From JBGTFE01 sp036403235 (GTDB taxonomy: Bacteria > Acidobacteriota > Blastocatellia > Pyrinomonadales > Pyrinomonadaceae), in NCBI GenBank assembly GCA_036403235.1, contig DASWRI010000052.1, forward strand, positions 84,591 through 148,590: a stretch of 64,000 nucleotides of DNA, in the 5' to 3' direction. Below, piece by piece: positions 55,894 through 64,000 of the stretch. Made by a program: the position numbers and the translations under genes. The notes below the pieces were generated by a model. That model saw only the letters and a program-made list of their open reading frames with translations, was not told the origin of the DNA and ran no database searches. Position 1 is the first letter of the stretch, and each line of letters begins with the position of its first letter.

Positions 55894-56123
55894 TATTCAA
55901 CCAAATCGAGCTGATAACGCTTGCCGTGTTTCTGTCCGGCGTAAAACAAAAGGCTTCGGAGCGCCTTTACCGTGCGGCCTTCGCGCCCGATAAGACGTCC
56001 CATATCGCCTTCGCCGACGCGAACTTCGATTCTCACGGCGCGGCCGTCTTCAATTTCCGACACTTCGACTGCATCGGCGTTGCCGACCAGCGATTTTACG
56101 AGTTTTTCGACGGCTTCTTTCAT
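55893..56123 (-). CDS. khpA: KH-domain RNA-binding protein KhpA
   Basis: 76 residues from the ATG at 56123 (MKEAVEKLVKSLVGNADAVE); an upstream ATG at 56171 would start inside a repeat. A single KH domain with the GxxG loop in GDMGRLIGREGRTVKALRSL. The normal length for KhpA is about 75-80 residues. It binds RNA, usually with KhpB. Located between rpsP and rimM as in many bacteria. Confidence 0.94.
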   Translation of the reverse strand: MKEAVEKLVKSLVGNADAVEVSEIEDGRAVRIEVRVGEGDMGRLIGREGRTVKALRSLLFYAGQKHGKRYQLDLVE

Positions 56124-56130
56124 AAAAAAA

Positions 56131-56195
56131 ATGTCAGATGCCAGATGCCGGATATTAGAAAAAACCAGCATCCGACATCCAGTATCCAGTATCCA
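56131..56195. repeat. heptamer repeats between rpsP and khpA
   Basis: AGATGCCAGATGCCGGAT at the left faces ATCCAGTATCCAGTATCC and CATCCGACATCC at the right, a degenerate inverted 7-bp repeat. Confidence 0.6.
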
Positions 56196-56200
56196 AACGA

Positions 56201-56449
56201 CTATTCCGCTTCCGGCGCCGGATTATGCTTAATCAAGCTCGCCACGGTTTCGGTCGGCTGCGCGCCGACTGAAATCCAGTATTGAATACGGTCGAATTTC
56301 AGATTGATTTCCGCCGGATTCGTCAACGGATTATAAGTGCCGACGTTTTCGAGATATTTCCCGTCGCGCTTTGAACGCTTTTCTTTTACTACTATGCGAT
56401 AAAAAGGGCTTTTCTTTGCGCCCATTCTCATTAAACTGATTGCTAACAT
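56201..56449 (-). CDS. rpsP: 30S ribosomal protein S16
   Basis: 82 residues. Family blocks: ISLMRMGAKKSPFYRIVVKE, KRSKRDGKYLENVGTYNPLT and KFDRIQYWISVGAQPTETVA. Normal length. It follows ffh with a 75-bp gap filled by heptamer repeats. Confidence 0.97.
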   Translation of the reverse strand: MLAISLMRMGAKKSPFYRIVVKEKRSKRDGKYLENVGTYNPLTNPAEINLKFDRIQYWISVGAQPTETVASLIKHNPAPEAE

Positions 56450-56456
56450 AATTTTT

Positions 56457-56530
56457 AGTGGTCAGTGGTCAGTGGTCAGTGGTCAGTGAAAGAATTTTAT
56501 CTGTCACCTGTCACCTGTCACCTGTCACCT
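56457..56530. repeat. two heptamer arrays (GGTCAGT x4 and CACCTGT x4) between ffh and rpsP
   Basis: Four perfect copies of GGTCAGT (56459 onward) and, after a short gap, four of CACCTGT. The right array contains the ffh stop codon (TGA read on the - strand within GGTGACA). The two arrays are not exact complements but share GTGACC/GGTCA-like cores. Confidence 0.85.
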
Positions 56531-58036
56531 TTTTTTCTTGTGTCTCTTCTTTTTCTTTAATCTTTTCGACAAATTGTCTTTTGTTTCTTCGTAATTGTTA
56601 TCAAAATCTTCGTCCGCGCCGCCACCGCCGCCGAACATGCCGCCCAAACCGTTCATTCCGCCCCCGAGCAGACCGCCAAGTCCGCCGCCAAGGCCGCCCA
56701 TCGCTTTGCCCGCAAGCTTCGAGAAAAGTCCGCCGCGATTCATCTGCTGCATCATTTTCTTCATCTGCTCGTATTGGCGAATCAGGCCATTGACTTCGGA
56801 AATTGTCGAGCCCGAGCCTTTGGCGATACGCGTTTTGCGGCTGGCGTCGATAATCTTGTGATTGTTGCGCTCCGTTTTGGTCATCGAATCGATAATCGCT
56901 TCGGTGCGCTTCATCTGCGCTTCGACTTCTTCGGATTGTTCATCAGACAACTGCATTCCGCCCATCATCTGTTCGGGCAGCATCTTCATAATTTTGGACA
57001 TCGAGCCGAGTTTTTTGAATTGTCCGAGCTGGTTTCGAAAATCTTCGAGCGTAAACTGATTGCTCGTCATTTTCTGCAGCTGCTTGGCCGCTTCTTCCTC
57101 GTCGATTTTGCCCTGAACTTCTTCGATGAGCGATAAAACGTCGCCCATTCCCAAGATTCTCTGCGCGATACGGTCGGGATAAAACGGCTCAATCGCGTCG
57201 TATTTTTCGCCGACGCCGACAAATTTCACCGGCTGCCCGATAACCTGTTTGATGGAAAGCGCCGCGCCGCCGCGCGCATCTCCGTCCATTTTCGTCAAAA
57301 CGACGCCCGTGATGCCGACTCGTTCGTGAAAAACTTCGGCCGAGCGAACCGCGTCCTGCCCAGTCATCGCGTCGGCGACGAAAAGAACTTCGACCGGCTT
57401 TGTTTCCGCTTTTATCTGTTCGAGCTCGACCATCAAATCGTCGTCGATATGCAGACGACCGGCCGTGTCAATCATCAATGTGTCAAAACCCGAATCCTGA
57501 GCGTATTTGACCGCGCCGCGCACCAGCGTCAAAGGGTCGTTCGTTTCCTTGTCCTGATAGACCGTTACTCCGACCGCCGCGCCGACCACTCTCAACTGCT
57601 CGCGCGCCGCCGGGCGATAAACGTCAACCGAAACAAGAAGCGGTTTGCGTTCCTGATTGTCCGCGAGCCAGCGCGAGATTTTTCCCGTCGAAGTCGTTTT
57701 ACCCGAGCCCTGCAAACCGACAATCATCACGACGTTCGGAATCTGGCGCGTAAAAACGAGTCTTGAAGACGTTCCGCCCATCAATTCGGAAAGCTCGTCG
57801 TAAACGATTTTGACGACCTGCTCGTGCGGTTTCAAATCCTGCCAGACTTCCTGACCTTCCGCCTTTGCGCGAACCGACTCGACAAAATCCTTGGCGACCT
57901 TGTAATTTACGTCCGCTTCAAGCAAAGCCATCCGAATCTCGCGCAGAGCGACATCGACGTGCTCGGGCGTCAGCTTGCCTTCGCCGCGCAGATTCTTCAG
58001 CGTCTTCTTCAGTTTGTCGGATAAGGACTCGAACAT
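56525..58036 (-). CDS. ffh: signal recognition particle protein Ffh
   Basis: 503 residues. The N and G domains carry VGLQGSGKTTSTGKISRWLA, DTAGRLHID, TKMDGDARGGAAL and the M domain MGMSK-like (GSMSKIMKMLPEQMMGG), with the RNA-binding GSGSTISEVNGLIRQYEQMK. The C-terminus has a Gly/Met-rich stretch (GGLGGGLGGLLGGGMNGLGG) and a Lys-rich end. It targets membrane proteins with the SRP RNA. First gene of the ribosome/SRP operon. Confidence 0.97.
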   Translation of the reverse strand: MFESLSDKLKKTLKNLRGEGKLTPEHVDVALREIRMALLEADVNYKVAKDFVESVRAKAEGQEVWQDLKPHEQVVKIVYDELSELMGGTSSRLVFTRQIPNVVMIVGLQGSGKTTSTGKISRWLADNQERKPLLVSVDVYRPAAREQLRVVGAAVGVTVYQDKETNDPLTLVRGAVKYAQDSGFDTLMIDTAGRLHIDDDLMVELEQIKAETKPVEVLFVADAMTGQDAVRSAEVFHERVGITGVVLTKMDGDARGGAALSIKQVIGQPVKFVGVGEKYDAIEPFYPDRIAQRILGMGDVLSLIEEVQGKIDEEEAAKQLQKMTSNQFTLEDFRNQLGQFKKLGSMSKIMKMLPEQMMGGMQLSDEQSEEVEAQMKRTEAIIDSMTKTERNNHKIIDASRKTRIAKGSGSTISEVNGLIRQYEQMKKMMQQMNRGGLFSKLAGKAMGGLGGGLGGLLGGGMNGLGGMFGGGGGADEDFDNNYEETKDNLSKRLKKKKRHKKKR

Positions 58037-58133
58037 ATAGATACACTTCCAGCTATAGAGCCGAAACTATAAATACTAATTGTTTAGGGGAAAAGTGTCA
58101 AGAAAAGGCGAGGTTTGCCGCATCGAATTTTAT

Positions 58134-58439
58134 TTAGTCCTCGACGTACAGTTGTTGCCCGTCAACTTCCAATGCAAAAGAATCTATTGACATTCGCCAT
58201 TCGACATTTACCTCGATAACCGCTGAAAGACTTCCGGCCTTAAATCTGAATTTTGGAGCAAACCACGTTTTTCCGGAATACAAATCGCTTGATGTCGAAG
58301 CGCCAATTTCGCCTTCGACCAAAACTGCCTCGCCTCCCATTCTGCCGCCGTCATAAATCACTTCAAAAATGCCTTCGGGCGTAACGACATTGAACCTTCT
58401 AAATAATCGTCTCTTTTCGAGAAGCGTAGCAATTAACAT
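58134..58439 (-). CDS. small conserved-looking protein, unknown function
   Basis: 101 residues with no signal peptide and no membrane helix. It starts MLIATLLEKRRLFRRFNVVT and looks beta-rich (VNVEWRMSIDSFALEVDGQQ). Its start overlaps the end of the glycosyltransferase gene by 7 bp, so the two are translated together. I do not recognise the family. Confidence 0.65.
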   Translation of the reverse strand: MLIATLLEKRRLFRRFNVVTPEGIFEVIYDGGRMGGEAVLVEGEIGASTSSDLYSGKTWFAPKFRFKAGSLSAVIEVNVEWRMSIDSFALEVDGQQLYVED

Positions 58440-59542
58440 TTTCGCACACGAATATTCGATTTGCCTTTAACGATAATTTTTTCAATCGCTTTGATAACGC
58501 TTTCGGTCGTCACGTTCAGAATACATCTCGGCTCGCCGAATTGCGCGCAAAAATGTCCGGCGCACGGCTGGCAGGCCATTTTTTGATAAACGATTTCGTT
58601 CGGCGCGTTTGTCCAGGGCCGCCAGTGATTGATGTTCGACGAGCCGAAAACGACTACGAGAGGCGTTTCGACGGCCGCCGCGATGTGCGCGATTCCCGAA
58701 TCGTTCCCGACGAAAAGCTTTGCTCGCGAAGCCAGCGCGGTGATTTCCGGCAAAGTTAAATCGTTGAAAGTTATGACCGGAACGCGCGCCGATTGTTTGA
58801 GATTTTCCAAAACCGCGCGCTCTTTTTCGGTGGCAATCGCAATTATCGATAAACCTTTTTCGTGCAGAAATTCGGCGACGCGGGCGAAATTTTCGGTCGC
58901 CCATTGTTTTGTATCAAACGCGGCGGTCGGGTGAATCAAAGCGAACGCGGATTGCGGATTGCCGATTGCGGAAGAAAGTTTGTTTTCAATCGAATTGCGC
59001 GCTTTTTCGGTAACGACCAGACGGGTTTTCGTTTTGTCGGAAACCGGCACGCCGGCAAAACCGAGAAGCGCGAGATGCTGTTCGGCCGAATGAATCGTTT
59101 CCCGGTGCCAGAAATCTTTTGCCGAAGAAAGCAGATGATTGTATAGAAACGCGTAGCGGTAGTGCGCAAATCCGACGCGATGCGCGGCGCCTGCCGCACG
59201 CACGAAAAACGTCGAGGTCGTGCCGCCGTGAAGATTGAAAACGACGTCGTATTTTGCGCGGCGGAGCTTTATTAAAACATCGAGGCGCGACCGTTTGCTT
59301 TTGCGCGAAAAGGTCAGGACATTGTCGACGGCGTCAAAATTTTCGAGAATCGGCGCGACCCAGTCTTCGAGCAAAACGTCAATCCGCGCGTCCGGCAGAA
59401 ATCTGCGAAGCGCGATTAAAGAAGGCGTCGTCAGAACCGTATCGCCGATTGAGCGCAGGCGCACGACCAGAACGCGCTTTATATTCGTCCAGTCGATTGA
59501 TTTTGGATTTTTGTTTTTTGGTCTTTGGTCTTCGGATTTCAT
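58433..59542 (-). CDS. glycosyltransferase family 9 (heptosyltransferase-like)
   Basis: 369 residues. The N-terminal fold has RVLVVRLRSIGDTVLTTPSL; the C-terminal nucleotide-sugar half has LFVGNDSGIAHIAAAVETPL and a Cys-rich CQPCAGHFCAQFGEPRC segment. GT9 enzymes add heptose or similar sugars to lipopolysaccharide. The first 16 residues (MKSEDQRPKNKNPKSI) come from a repeat of CCAAAGA and AAAATCC-type heptamers and precede the normal start of the fold. Confidence 0.9.
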   Translation of the reverse strand: MKSEDQRPKNKNPKSIDWTNIKRVLVVRLRSIGDTVLTTPSLIALRRFLPDARIDVLLEDWVAPILENFDAVDNVLTFSRKSKRSRLDVLIKLRRAKYDVVFNLHGGTTSTFFVRAAGAAHRVGFAHYRYAFLYNHLLSSAKDFWHRETIHSAEQHLALLGFAGVPVSDKTKTRLVVTEKARNSIENKLSSAIGNPQSAFALIHPTAAFDTKQWATENFARVAEFLHEKGLSIIAIATEKERAVLENLKQSARVPVITFNDLTLPEITALASRAKLFVGNDSGIAHIAAAVETPLVVVFGSSNINHWRPWTNAPNEIVYQKMACQPCAGHFCAQFGEPRCILNVTTESVIKAIEKIIVKGKSNIRVRKC

Positions 59543-59593
59543 TTAAGGCTAAATTTTCAAATTTTCTGACAACTGACCGCTGACCACCGACCG

Positions 59594-59770
59594 CTACTTT
59601 TCTTTCGATGCTTCTTCGACGAGCATTACCGGAATTTCGTCTCGTATCGGGTAAACGAGCGCGCACTCCTCGTTAGTACATTTCAAACCGCTCTCGTCGG
59701 GTTTGATTTCGACTTTCGATTTGCATTGCGGACAGCGCAAGATTTCTAAAAGTTCGGGACTGATTGCCAT
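59594..59770 (-). CDS. Trm112-family zinc protein
   Basis: 58 residues from the ATG at 59770, which has GGAG 7 nt upstream; an ATG at 59782 adds four residues. A Trm112-like zinc site is formed by CPQC and CTNEEC in LLEILRCPQCKSKVEI and LKCTNEECALVYPIRDEIP. Relatives activate methyltransferases or serve as small chaperones; the bacterial role is unknown. Confidence 0.88.
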   Translation of the reverse strand: MAISPELLEILRCPQCKSKVEIKPDESGLKCTNEECALVYPIRDEIPVMLVEEASKEK

Positions 59771-59800
59771 AATTTTCTCCAACTGAATTTTAACGTAAAA

Positions 59801-59851
59801 AATTACGAATTACGAAATTGAATGCCGCTTCAATTCGTAATTCGTAATTCG
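59801..59851. repeat. heptanucleotide inverted repeat (ATTACGA type)
   Basis: AATTACGAATTACGAAATTG and TTCAATTCGTAATTCGTAAT are complementary apart from one extra base. It lies between the Trm112 and SPFH genes; the same heptamer occurs at 8379 and inside dapF. Confidence 0.8.
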
Positions 59852-59869
59852 TCTTTCGTAATTGCTATC

Positions 59870-61042
59870 TTAGGCCGCTTCGGTTTTCGTGCCGCATTCG
59901 GGGCAGAATTTTGCGCCCGGCGCGAGTTCCGCCTGGCAGTTGGCGCATTTCTGTTTTTCCTGCGACGAGCCGCACTCGGAACAGAATTTCGCGCCTTCTC
60001 TTAATTCCGCGCCGCATTTGACGCACGGAACTTTGGCGACTTCCATTTTGCCGCCGCAGTCGGAGCAGAATTTTACGCCGGCCGCGTTTTGCTTTCCGCA
60101 TGAAGGACACGGAACGGTGTTTGTCTGCTGTCCGCCACCGCCGCCGCTCTGCTGTTGTCCCTGGCCGCCCGGCTGACCGCCGAACGCGTTGACCATCTGA
60201 TTGCCGACGGCGAAACCCGCGCCGAGTCCTGCGCCTAAGCCTGCGCCGCCGCCTTCGTTTTGCGCCGCGTCGCGCAGAGCGTCGGCCGCCTGAAACTGCA
60301 TGTATCGGTTGGCGTCGCCGAGCGCGCCCATCGAAGCGCGTTTGTCCATCGCTTCTTCGACTTCGGGCGGCAAGCTTATATTTTCGACGTAGAATTTCGT
60401 CACCTGCAGGCCGTATGTGCCGAAATCTTCGTTGATTTTGGCGCGAATCGCTTCGCCGAGCTCTTTATATTGAGCGGCAAGGTCGAGCGCCGGAATTTTC
60501 AATTCGCCGAGCGCGTCGGAAAATTCGGTGACGATGGCGCGCTTTAACTGCGTGTCGATGTCCTCGGTCTGGAAAGTCGCGTTTGTTCCGGCGACTTCCT
60601 TGATAAACACCGCCGGGTCGGCGACGCGCATCGAATACGCGCCGAAAGCGCGCAGCCGAACGATGCCGAAATCGTTGTCGCGCAGCATAATCGGGTTCGA
60701 AGTTCCCCATTTCATATCGGTGAACTGTTTCGTGTTGACGAAATAAACCTCGGATTTCATCGGCGAGTTAAAGCCGTATTTCCATGCGCCGAGCTTCGAG
60801 AGAACCGGCGTGTTGCCGCCGTCAATCGTGTAGCGCCCGGGCGTAAAAACGTCCGCCACCTGTCCTTCGAAAACAAAAACCGCCGCCTGCGATTCCCTGA
60901 CAATCAACTGCGCGCCGTTTTTAATTTCCTGCTGATAAACCGGAAAACGGTAAAGAAGCGTATCGCCCGAATCGTCCAGCCATTCGATAACTTCGATAAA
61001 TTGATTCATCGCCGCGTCTTTAACTTTGTCGAAAAAACTCAT
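59870..61042 (-). CDS. SPFH-domain protein with C-terminal zinc ribbons (YdjI/virion-core-like)
   Basis: 390 residues. An N-terminal SPFH-like domain (about 20-250; QLIVRESQAAVFVFEGQVAD, GLQVTKFYVENISLPPEVEE) is followed by a Gly/Gln linker and three or four CxxC pairs (CPSCGKQNAAGVKFCSDCGG, CVKCGAELREGAKFCSECGS, CANCQAELAPGAKFCPECGT). Similar proteins are found in many bacteria and named after B. subtilis YdjI; they may organise membrane stress responses. Cytoplasmic membrane side likely. Confidence 0.88.
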   Translation of the reverse strand: MSFFDKVKDAAMNQFIEVIEWLDDSGDTLLYRFPVYQQEIKNGAQLIVRESQAAVFVFEGQVADVFTPGRYTIDGGNTPVLSKLGAWKYGFNSPMKSEVYFVNTKQFTDMKWGTSNPIMLRDNDFGIVRLRAFGAYSMRVADPAVFIKEVAGTNATFQTEDIDTQLKRAIVTEFSDALGELKIPALDLAAQYKELGEAIRAKINEDFGTYGLQVTKFYVENISLPPEVEEAMDKRASMGALGDANRYMQFQAADALRDAAQNEGGGAGLGAGLGAGFAVGNQMVNAFGGQPGGQGQQQSGGGGGQQTNTVPCPSCGKQNAAGVKFCSDCGGKMEVAKVPCVKCGAELREGAKFCSECGSSQEKQKCANCQAELAPGAKFCPECGTKTEAA

Positions 61043-61152
61043 TTTATAATTATCTCCTTATGACATTTCTTAACGATAAAATATCTCACAAAGTTTCGTG
61101 AAATGGAAGTTTTACGCAATTGATTCGGTTCCGTTGAAATTTTATGCTTAAC

Positions 61153-61216
61153 AATTGCCATTAGCTTCGGCTAGTGAATTAGATAAGCAAAAAACCGTCG
61201 GCTTTAGCCGAATAAA
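61153..61216. repeat. palindromic repeat, family R2 (half copy)
   Basis: AATTGCCATTAGCTTCGGCT followed, after a gap like the full copy, by CGGCTTTAGCCGAATA. This matches the left half of the element at 16708-16906 in both order and spacing; the right half is absent. Confidence 0.7.
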
Positions 61217-61256
61217 ATCAAAATAATTTTCCGAACGTCATCTTTGCCGCCGCCAA

Positions 61257-61733
61257 CTAAAAAGCAGTTGTCGTCGGCTGTTTCTTTGTGAAAAACCAAA
61301 GAAACAGAATCATCGCCAGCCCGCCCGACATATCGAGCAGAACGTCGTAGGGCGAGCTCGTCCGCAGCGGGTTGAAACTTTGATTGAATTCGTCAATCGA
61401 AGCGATAAGCGTGACGAGCAGAAACGAAAAAACGTACCAGTATTTGCGTAAAAGCTCCGCGCCCGAACGGCGGAAAGCGCGCCACGCCCAGAAAGCCAAA
61501 ATCGCGTATTCGGTAAAATGCGCGCATTTTCTGATGTATGCGTGATAACTCGTGATGGTTTCGGGCGCGGCGTTCGGGAACAGCCATTCGAGCAGCGGGC
61601 GAATGATTCGAGAAGTGCTGGACATCGAGCCGGCGCTCGAAGACGCGATAAAAATAACGACAATCCACAAAATTAAAGGCGCGTAAAGTTTCAACCTTAC
61701 GCGCCATTTGTTTGATGAACCAGAATTTATCAT
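61257..61733 (-). CDS. VanZ-family membrane protein
   Basis: 158 residues with four membrane helices. VanZ hallmarks: KCAHFTEYAILAFWAWRAFR and SIDEFNQSFNPLRTSSPYDV, then LLDMSGGLAMILFLWF. VanZ-like proteins are small membrane proteins linked to antibiotic tolerance; the general role is unclear. Downstream of atpG on the same strand. Confidence 0.9.
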   Translation of the reverse strand: MINSGSSNKWRVRLKLYAPLILWIVVIFIASSSAGSMSSTSRIIRPLLEWLFPNAAPETITSYHAYIRKCAHFTEYAILAFWAWRAFRRSGAELLRKYWYVFSFLLVTLIASIDEFNQSFNPLRTSSPYDVLLDMSGGLAMILFLWFFTKKQPTTTAF

Positions 61734-61764
61734 TCGTAATTCGTAATTTTTTATTCGTAATCGA

Positions 61765-62640
61765 TTAGAGCGCCGCCGCGCCGGAGACGACCTCGATAAT
61801 TTCCTTCGTAATCGCCGCCTGACGAATGCGGTTCATATTCAAAGTCAAAGTATCAATCAGTTCGCCCGCATTTTTCGAAGCCGAATCCATCGCCGTCATC
61901 CGCGAGCCCTGCTCGGACGCGACCGACTCCAACATCGCGCGATAAATCTGCGTTTCGACCTGTTTCGGCAAAAGCTTTCCGAAAATCTCCGAAGGCTCCT
62001 GCTCGTAGATATACTCGGCCTGCGGCCGGCCGGCGGTTTCGTCAGTTTCGGCGAGACGCGGAATCGGCAGCAGCTGTTCAATCACGGGTTTTTGCGAAAG
62101 AACCGTCTTGAACTCGGTGAAAACGAGAAAAACTTTATCAATCGTCTCGTCTTCGACGAAGGTCTTGATGATTTTATCGGCAATCTCGACGGCGTCGGCG
62201 TGGCTCACGTTTCCCGCTCCGGTCAGATTGATATATTCTTCGGACAGAGCCATCTCGCGGCGTTTGAAAAAGTCTCGCCCTTTGCGTCCGACGGCAATCA
62301 TGCTCGTCTGCTTGCCGGGATTTTCGTTCAAAAAGTTCGATGTCGCTTTGATGACGTTTGTGTTAAAAGCGCCCGCCAGACCTTTGTCGGCCGAAACGAG
62401 AACGATTAAATATTTTTCGTCGCCGCGCGCGTCGAGCAGCGGGTGCGAAAAATCGTCGCCGATGCGGCCGCTCAAACCGGCGAGCACGGCCGACATTTTC
62501 CTGGCAAACGGGCGCGCCGCCGTCACGCGGTCCTGCGCGCGCTTGAGCTTGGCCGCCGCGACCATCTTCATCGCTTTGGTGATTTGCTGTGTGTTTTTGA
62601 CCGACTTAATCCGCCGGCGCATATCCAATAAACTTGCCAT
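61765..62640 (-). CDS. atpG: F1 ATP synthase gamma subunit
   Basis: 291 residues. The start MASLLDMRRRIKSVKNTQQI and the end NRIRQAAITKEIIEVVSGAA are the two long helices of the rotor shaft; the central Rossmann-like part includes LIVLVSADKGLAGAFN. It turns inside the alpha/beta ring. It lies 63 bp after atpA across a heptamer repeat. atpD and atpC do not follow; VanZ does. Confidence 0.97.
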   Translation of the reverse strand: MASLLDMRRRIKSVKNTQQITKAMKMVAAAKLKRAQDRVTAARPFARKMSAVLAGLSGRIGDDFSHPLLDARGDEKYLIVLVSADKGLAGAFNTNVIKATSNFLNENPGKQTSMIAVGRKGRDFFKRREMALSEEYINLTGAGNVSHADAVEIADKIIKTFVEDETIDKVFLVFTEFKTVLSQKPVIEQLLPIPRLAETDETAGRPQAEYIYEQEPSEIFGKLLPKQVETQIYRAMLESVASEQGSRMTAMDSASKNAGELIDTLTLNMNRIRQAAITKEIIEVVSGAAAL

Positions 62641-62646
62641 AAATTT

Positions 62647-62700
62647 AATGATGAATGATGAAAGTGGAATGTTTTAATTCATCATTCCGCCTTCATCATT
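62647..62700. repeat. heptanucleotide inverted repeat (GATGAAT type) between atpA and atpG
   Basis: AATGATGAATGATGAAAGTG at the left faces ATTCATCATTCCGCCTTCAT at the right. It sits inside an essential operon, so it probably does not stop transcription completely. Confidence 0.7.
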
Positions 62701-62703
62701 TCG

Positions 62704-64000
62704 CTAAGCGCTCGCTGTCGCTGTCGTCAGTGTATCTTTGTTCCAGCGCGTTGATTTGAAATCTTCGACGGCTTCCTTCATCGATGCTTTCAAATCGTCG
62801 TCGATTGATTTTTTCGTGCGAAGCGTTTCGAAAACCGCCGGATGCGAATTTTCGATAAACTCGAAAATTTCCGCTTCAAAGCGTTTCAAATCTTCAACCG
62901 CGATGTCGTCAGCCATACCGTTTGAAACCGTCCAGATGATGAAAACCTGTTGTTCGACCGGCATCGGCTGGTATTGCCCCTGTTTCAAAATTTCGGTCAG
63001 ACGGCGTCCGCGCTCTAATTGCGACTGCGTCGATTTGTCCAAGTCCGAACCGAACTGGGCAAACGCCGCGAGCTCGCGGAACTGCGCCAAATCGATGCGC
63101 AGCGTTCCGGCGACCTGTTTCATCGCCTTAATCTGCGCCGAACCGCCGACGCGCGAAACCGAGTTTCCGACGTTGATGGCCGGACGAACGCCCGAGTTGA
63201 AAAGGTCGGATTCAAGAAAAATCTGCCCGTCGGTAATCGAAATCACGTTTGTCGGAATATAAGCCGAGATGTCGCCCGCCTGAGTTTCGATAAACGGCAA
63301 AGAAGTTAAGCTTCCGCCGCCGCGCGCGTCCGACATTTTCGCGGCGCGTTCGAGAAGGCGTGAGTGAAGATAGAAAACATCGCCCGGATAGGCTTCGCGT
63401 CCGGGGGGGCGACGCAGCAGCAGAGAGATTTCTCTGTAGGCCGCCGCCTGCTTCGAGAGGTCGTCGTAGATGGTCAGCGCGTGACGACCGTTGTCTCGAA
63501 AATACTCGCCCATAGCGACGCCCGAATAGGGCGCGAGAAATTGCATCGCGGCTGGGTCGGAAGCAGTCGCCTTAACCACGATGGTGTATTCCATCGCGCC
63601 GAAGTCCTGCAAAGTCTTTACCACCTGCGCGACCGTCGAAGCCTTCTGGCCGATGGCGACGTAGATGCAAATAACGTCTTTGCCCTTCTGGTTAATAATC
63701 GTATCAACCGCGACGGCTGTCTTGCCCGTCTGGCGGTCGCCGATGATGAGTTCGCGCTGCCCGCGCCCGATGGGAACCATAGAGTCAATCGCCTTCAGAC
63801 CCGTCTGCAAAGGCTCTTTGACGGGCTGGCGGTCAATGATGCCAGGGGCCATGCGTTCGATAGTATTGAAGGCGTCCGTCATAATTGGACCACGGTCATC
63901 AATCGGATTGCCGAGCGCATCCACCACTCGCCCTATGAGCGCATCTCCGACGGGCACTTCCATAATGCGGCCCGTACGCTTGACCATGTCGCCTTCTCTG
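62704..64000 (-). CDS. atpA: F1 ATP synthase alpha subunit, 5' end outside window
   Basis: 432 residues are present; about the first 70-100 lie beyond base 64000. The frame is open to the edge (EGDMVKRTGRIMEVPV), so an ATG at 63987 is internal. Walker A is GDRQTGKTAV, and the family blocks IDDRGPIMTDAF, APYSGVAMGEYFRDNG, YDDLSKQAAAYREISLLLRR and SVSRVGGSAQIKAMK are intact. The run of seven G at 63403-63409 does not break the frame. Confidence 0.97.
   Translation of the reverse strand, partial: REGDMVKRTGRIMEVPVGDALIGRVVDALGNPIDDRGPIMTDAFNTIERMAPGIIDRQPVKEPLQTGLKAIDSMVPIGRGQRELIIGDRQTGKTAVAVDTIINQKGKDVICIYVAIGQKASTVAQVVKTLQDFGAMEYTIVVKATASDPAAMQFLAPYSGVAMGEYFRDNGRHALTIYDDLSKQAAAYREISLLLRRPPGREAYPGDVFYLHSRLLERAAKMSDARGGGSLTSLPFIETQAGDISAYIPTNVISITDGQIFLESDLFNSGVRPAINVGNSVSRVGGSAQIKAMKQVAGTLRIDLAQFRELAAFAQFGSDLDKSTQSQLERGRRLTEILKQGQYQPMPVEQQVFIIWTVSNGMADDIAVEDLKRFEAEIFEFIENSHPAVFETLRTKKSIDDDLKASMKEAVEDFKSTRWNKDTLTTATASA

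Noticed and set aside
63403..63409. Frameshift in atpA at a run of seven G
   Set aside because: The reading frame on both sides matches AtpA (LLLRRPPGREAYPG), so the run is in frame.

Overview
The window reads as a piece of a bacterial chromosome, most likely Acidobacteriota and probably the Blastocatellia/Pyrinomonadaceae branch (inference). The grounds are two very large TonB-dependent receptors with N-terminal carboxypeptidase-like domains, paired DUF4142 proteins, many secreted or lipoprotein hydrolases, a Mut7-C RNase, and a housekeeping block in the order ffh-rpsP-khpA-rimM-trmD-rplS-rnhB. No rRNA, tRNA, phage, transposase or CRISPR array is visible.

Layout. 1-2.6 kb: end of a membrane-protein gene and a secreted ankyrin protein. 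2.7-4.8 kb: thiC under a TPP riboswitch. 4.9-16 kb: mostly + strand genes (alpha/beta hydrolase, ABC-F ATPase, FKBP, Mut7-C RNase, two DUF4142 proteins, a zinc protein, SDR, PQQ-type sugar dehydrogenase), with one - strand GH5 mannanase-like gene. 16-21 kb: msrA, moaA, an SH3 protein and queG, interleaved with unusual repeats. 21.7-29.3 kb: a - strand heme-uptake cluster (hmuTUV plus TonB receptor) behind a BlaI/M56 regulator pair. 29.8-38.5 kb: second TonB receptor, flavin reductase and MBL hydrolase (divergent), a DUF4139-like protein and a broken ferritin-like gene. 38.6-43.2 kb: a tightly overlapping + strand operon (TolB-like, zinc ribbon, M28 peptidase, CusF-like lipoprotein, DapF). 43.3-48.7 kb: secreted lipase-like protein and three tandem beta-helix paralogues. 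49-53 kb: tspO-nhaA, an NTF2-like lipoprotein and a hybrid histidine kinase. 53.4-58 kb: ribosome/SRP operon. 58-64 kb: GT9 glycosyltransferase, Trm112, SPFH protein, VanZ, atpG and the 3' part of atpA, which runs off the window.

The most unusual content lies between genes. (1) At least five loci carry degenerate tandem arrays whose units differ greatly in sequence but hold a strict 21-bp length (19, 3, 17, 5 and about 6 units). Each array touches or lies near a palindromic or hairpin element. (2) Two families of composite palindromes resemble REP elements. (3) More than a dozen gene junctions carry heptanucleotide repeats arranged as inverted arms, like cyanobacterial STRR sequences. They supply stop codons or terminal residues to several genes and appear to have entered the coding sequence of others. 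(4) A small hairpin RNA candidate near moaA carries the two conserved SRP-RNA helix-8 strands in swapped order. Among proteins, the DapF homologue has Ser at both catalytic Cys positions. A ferritin-like gene is frameshifted and cut off beside a 21-bp array, and a zinc-ribbon gene is shifted at an A6 run.
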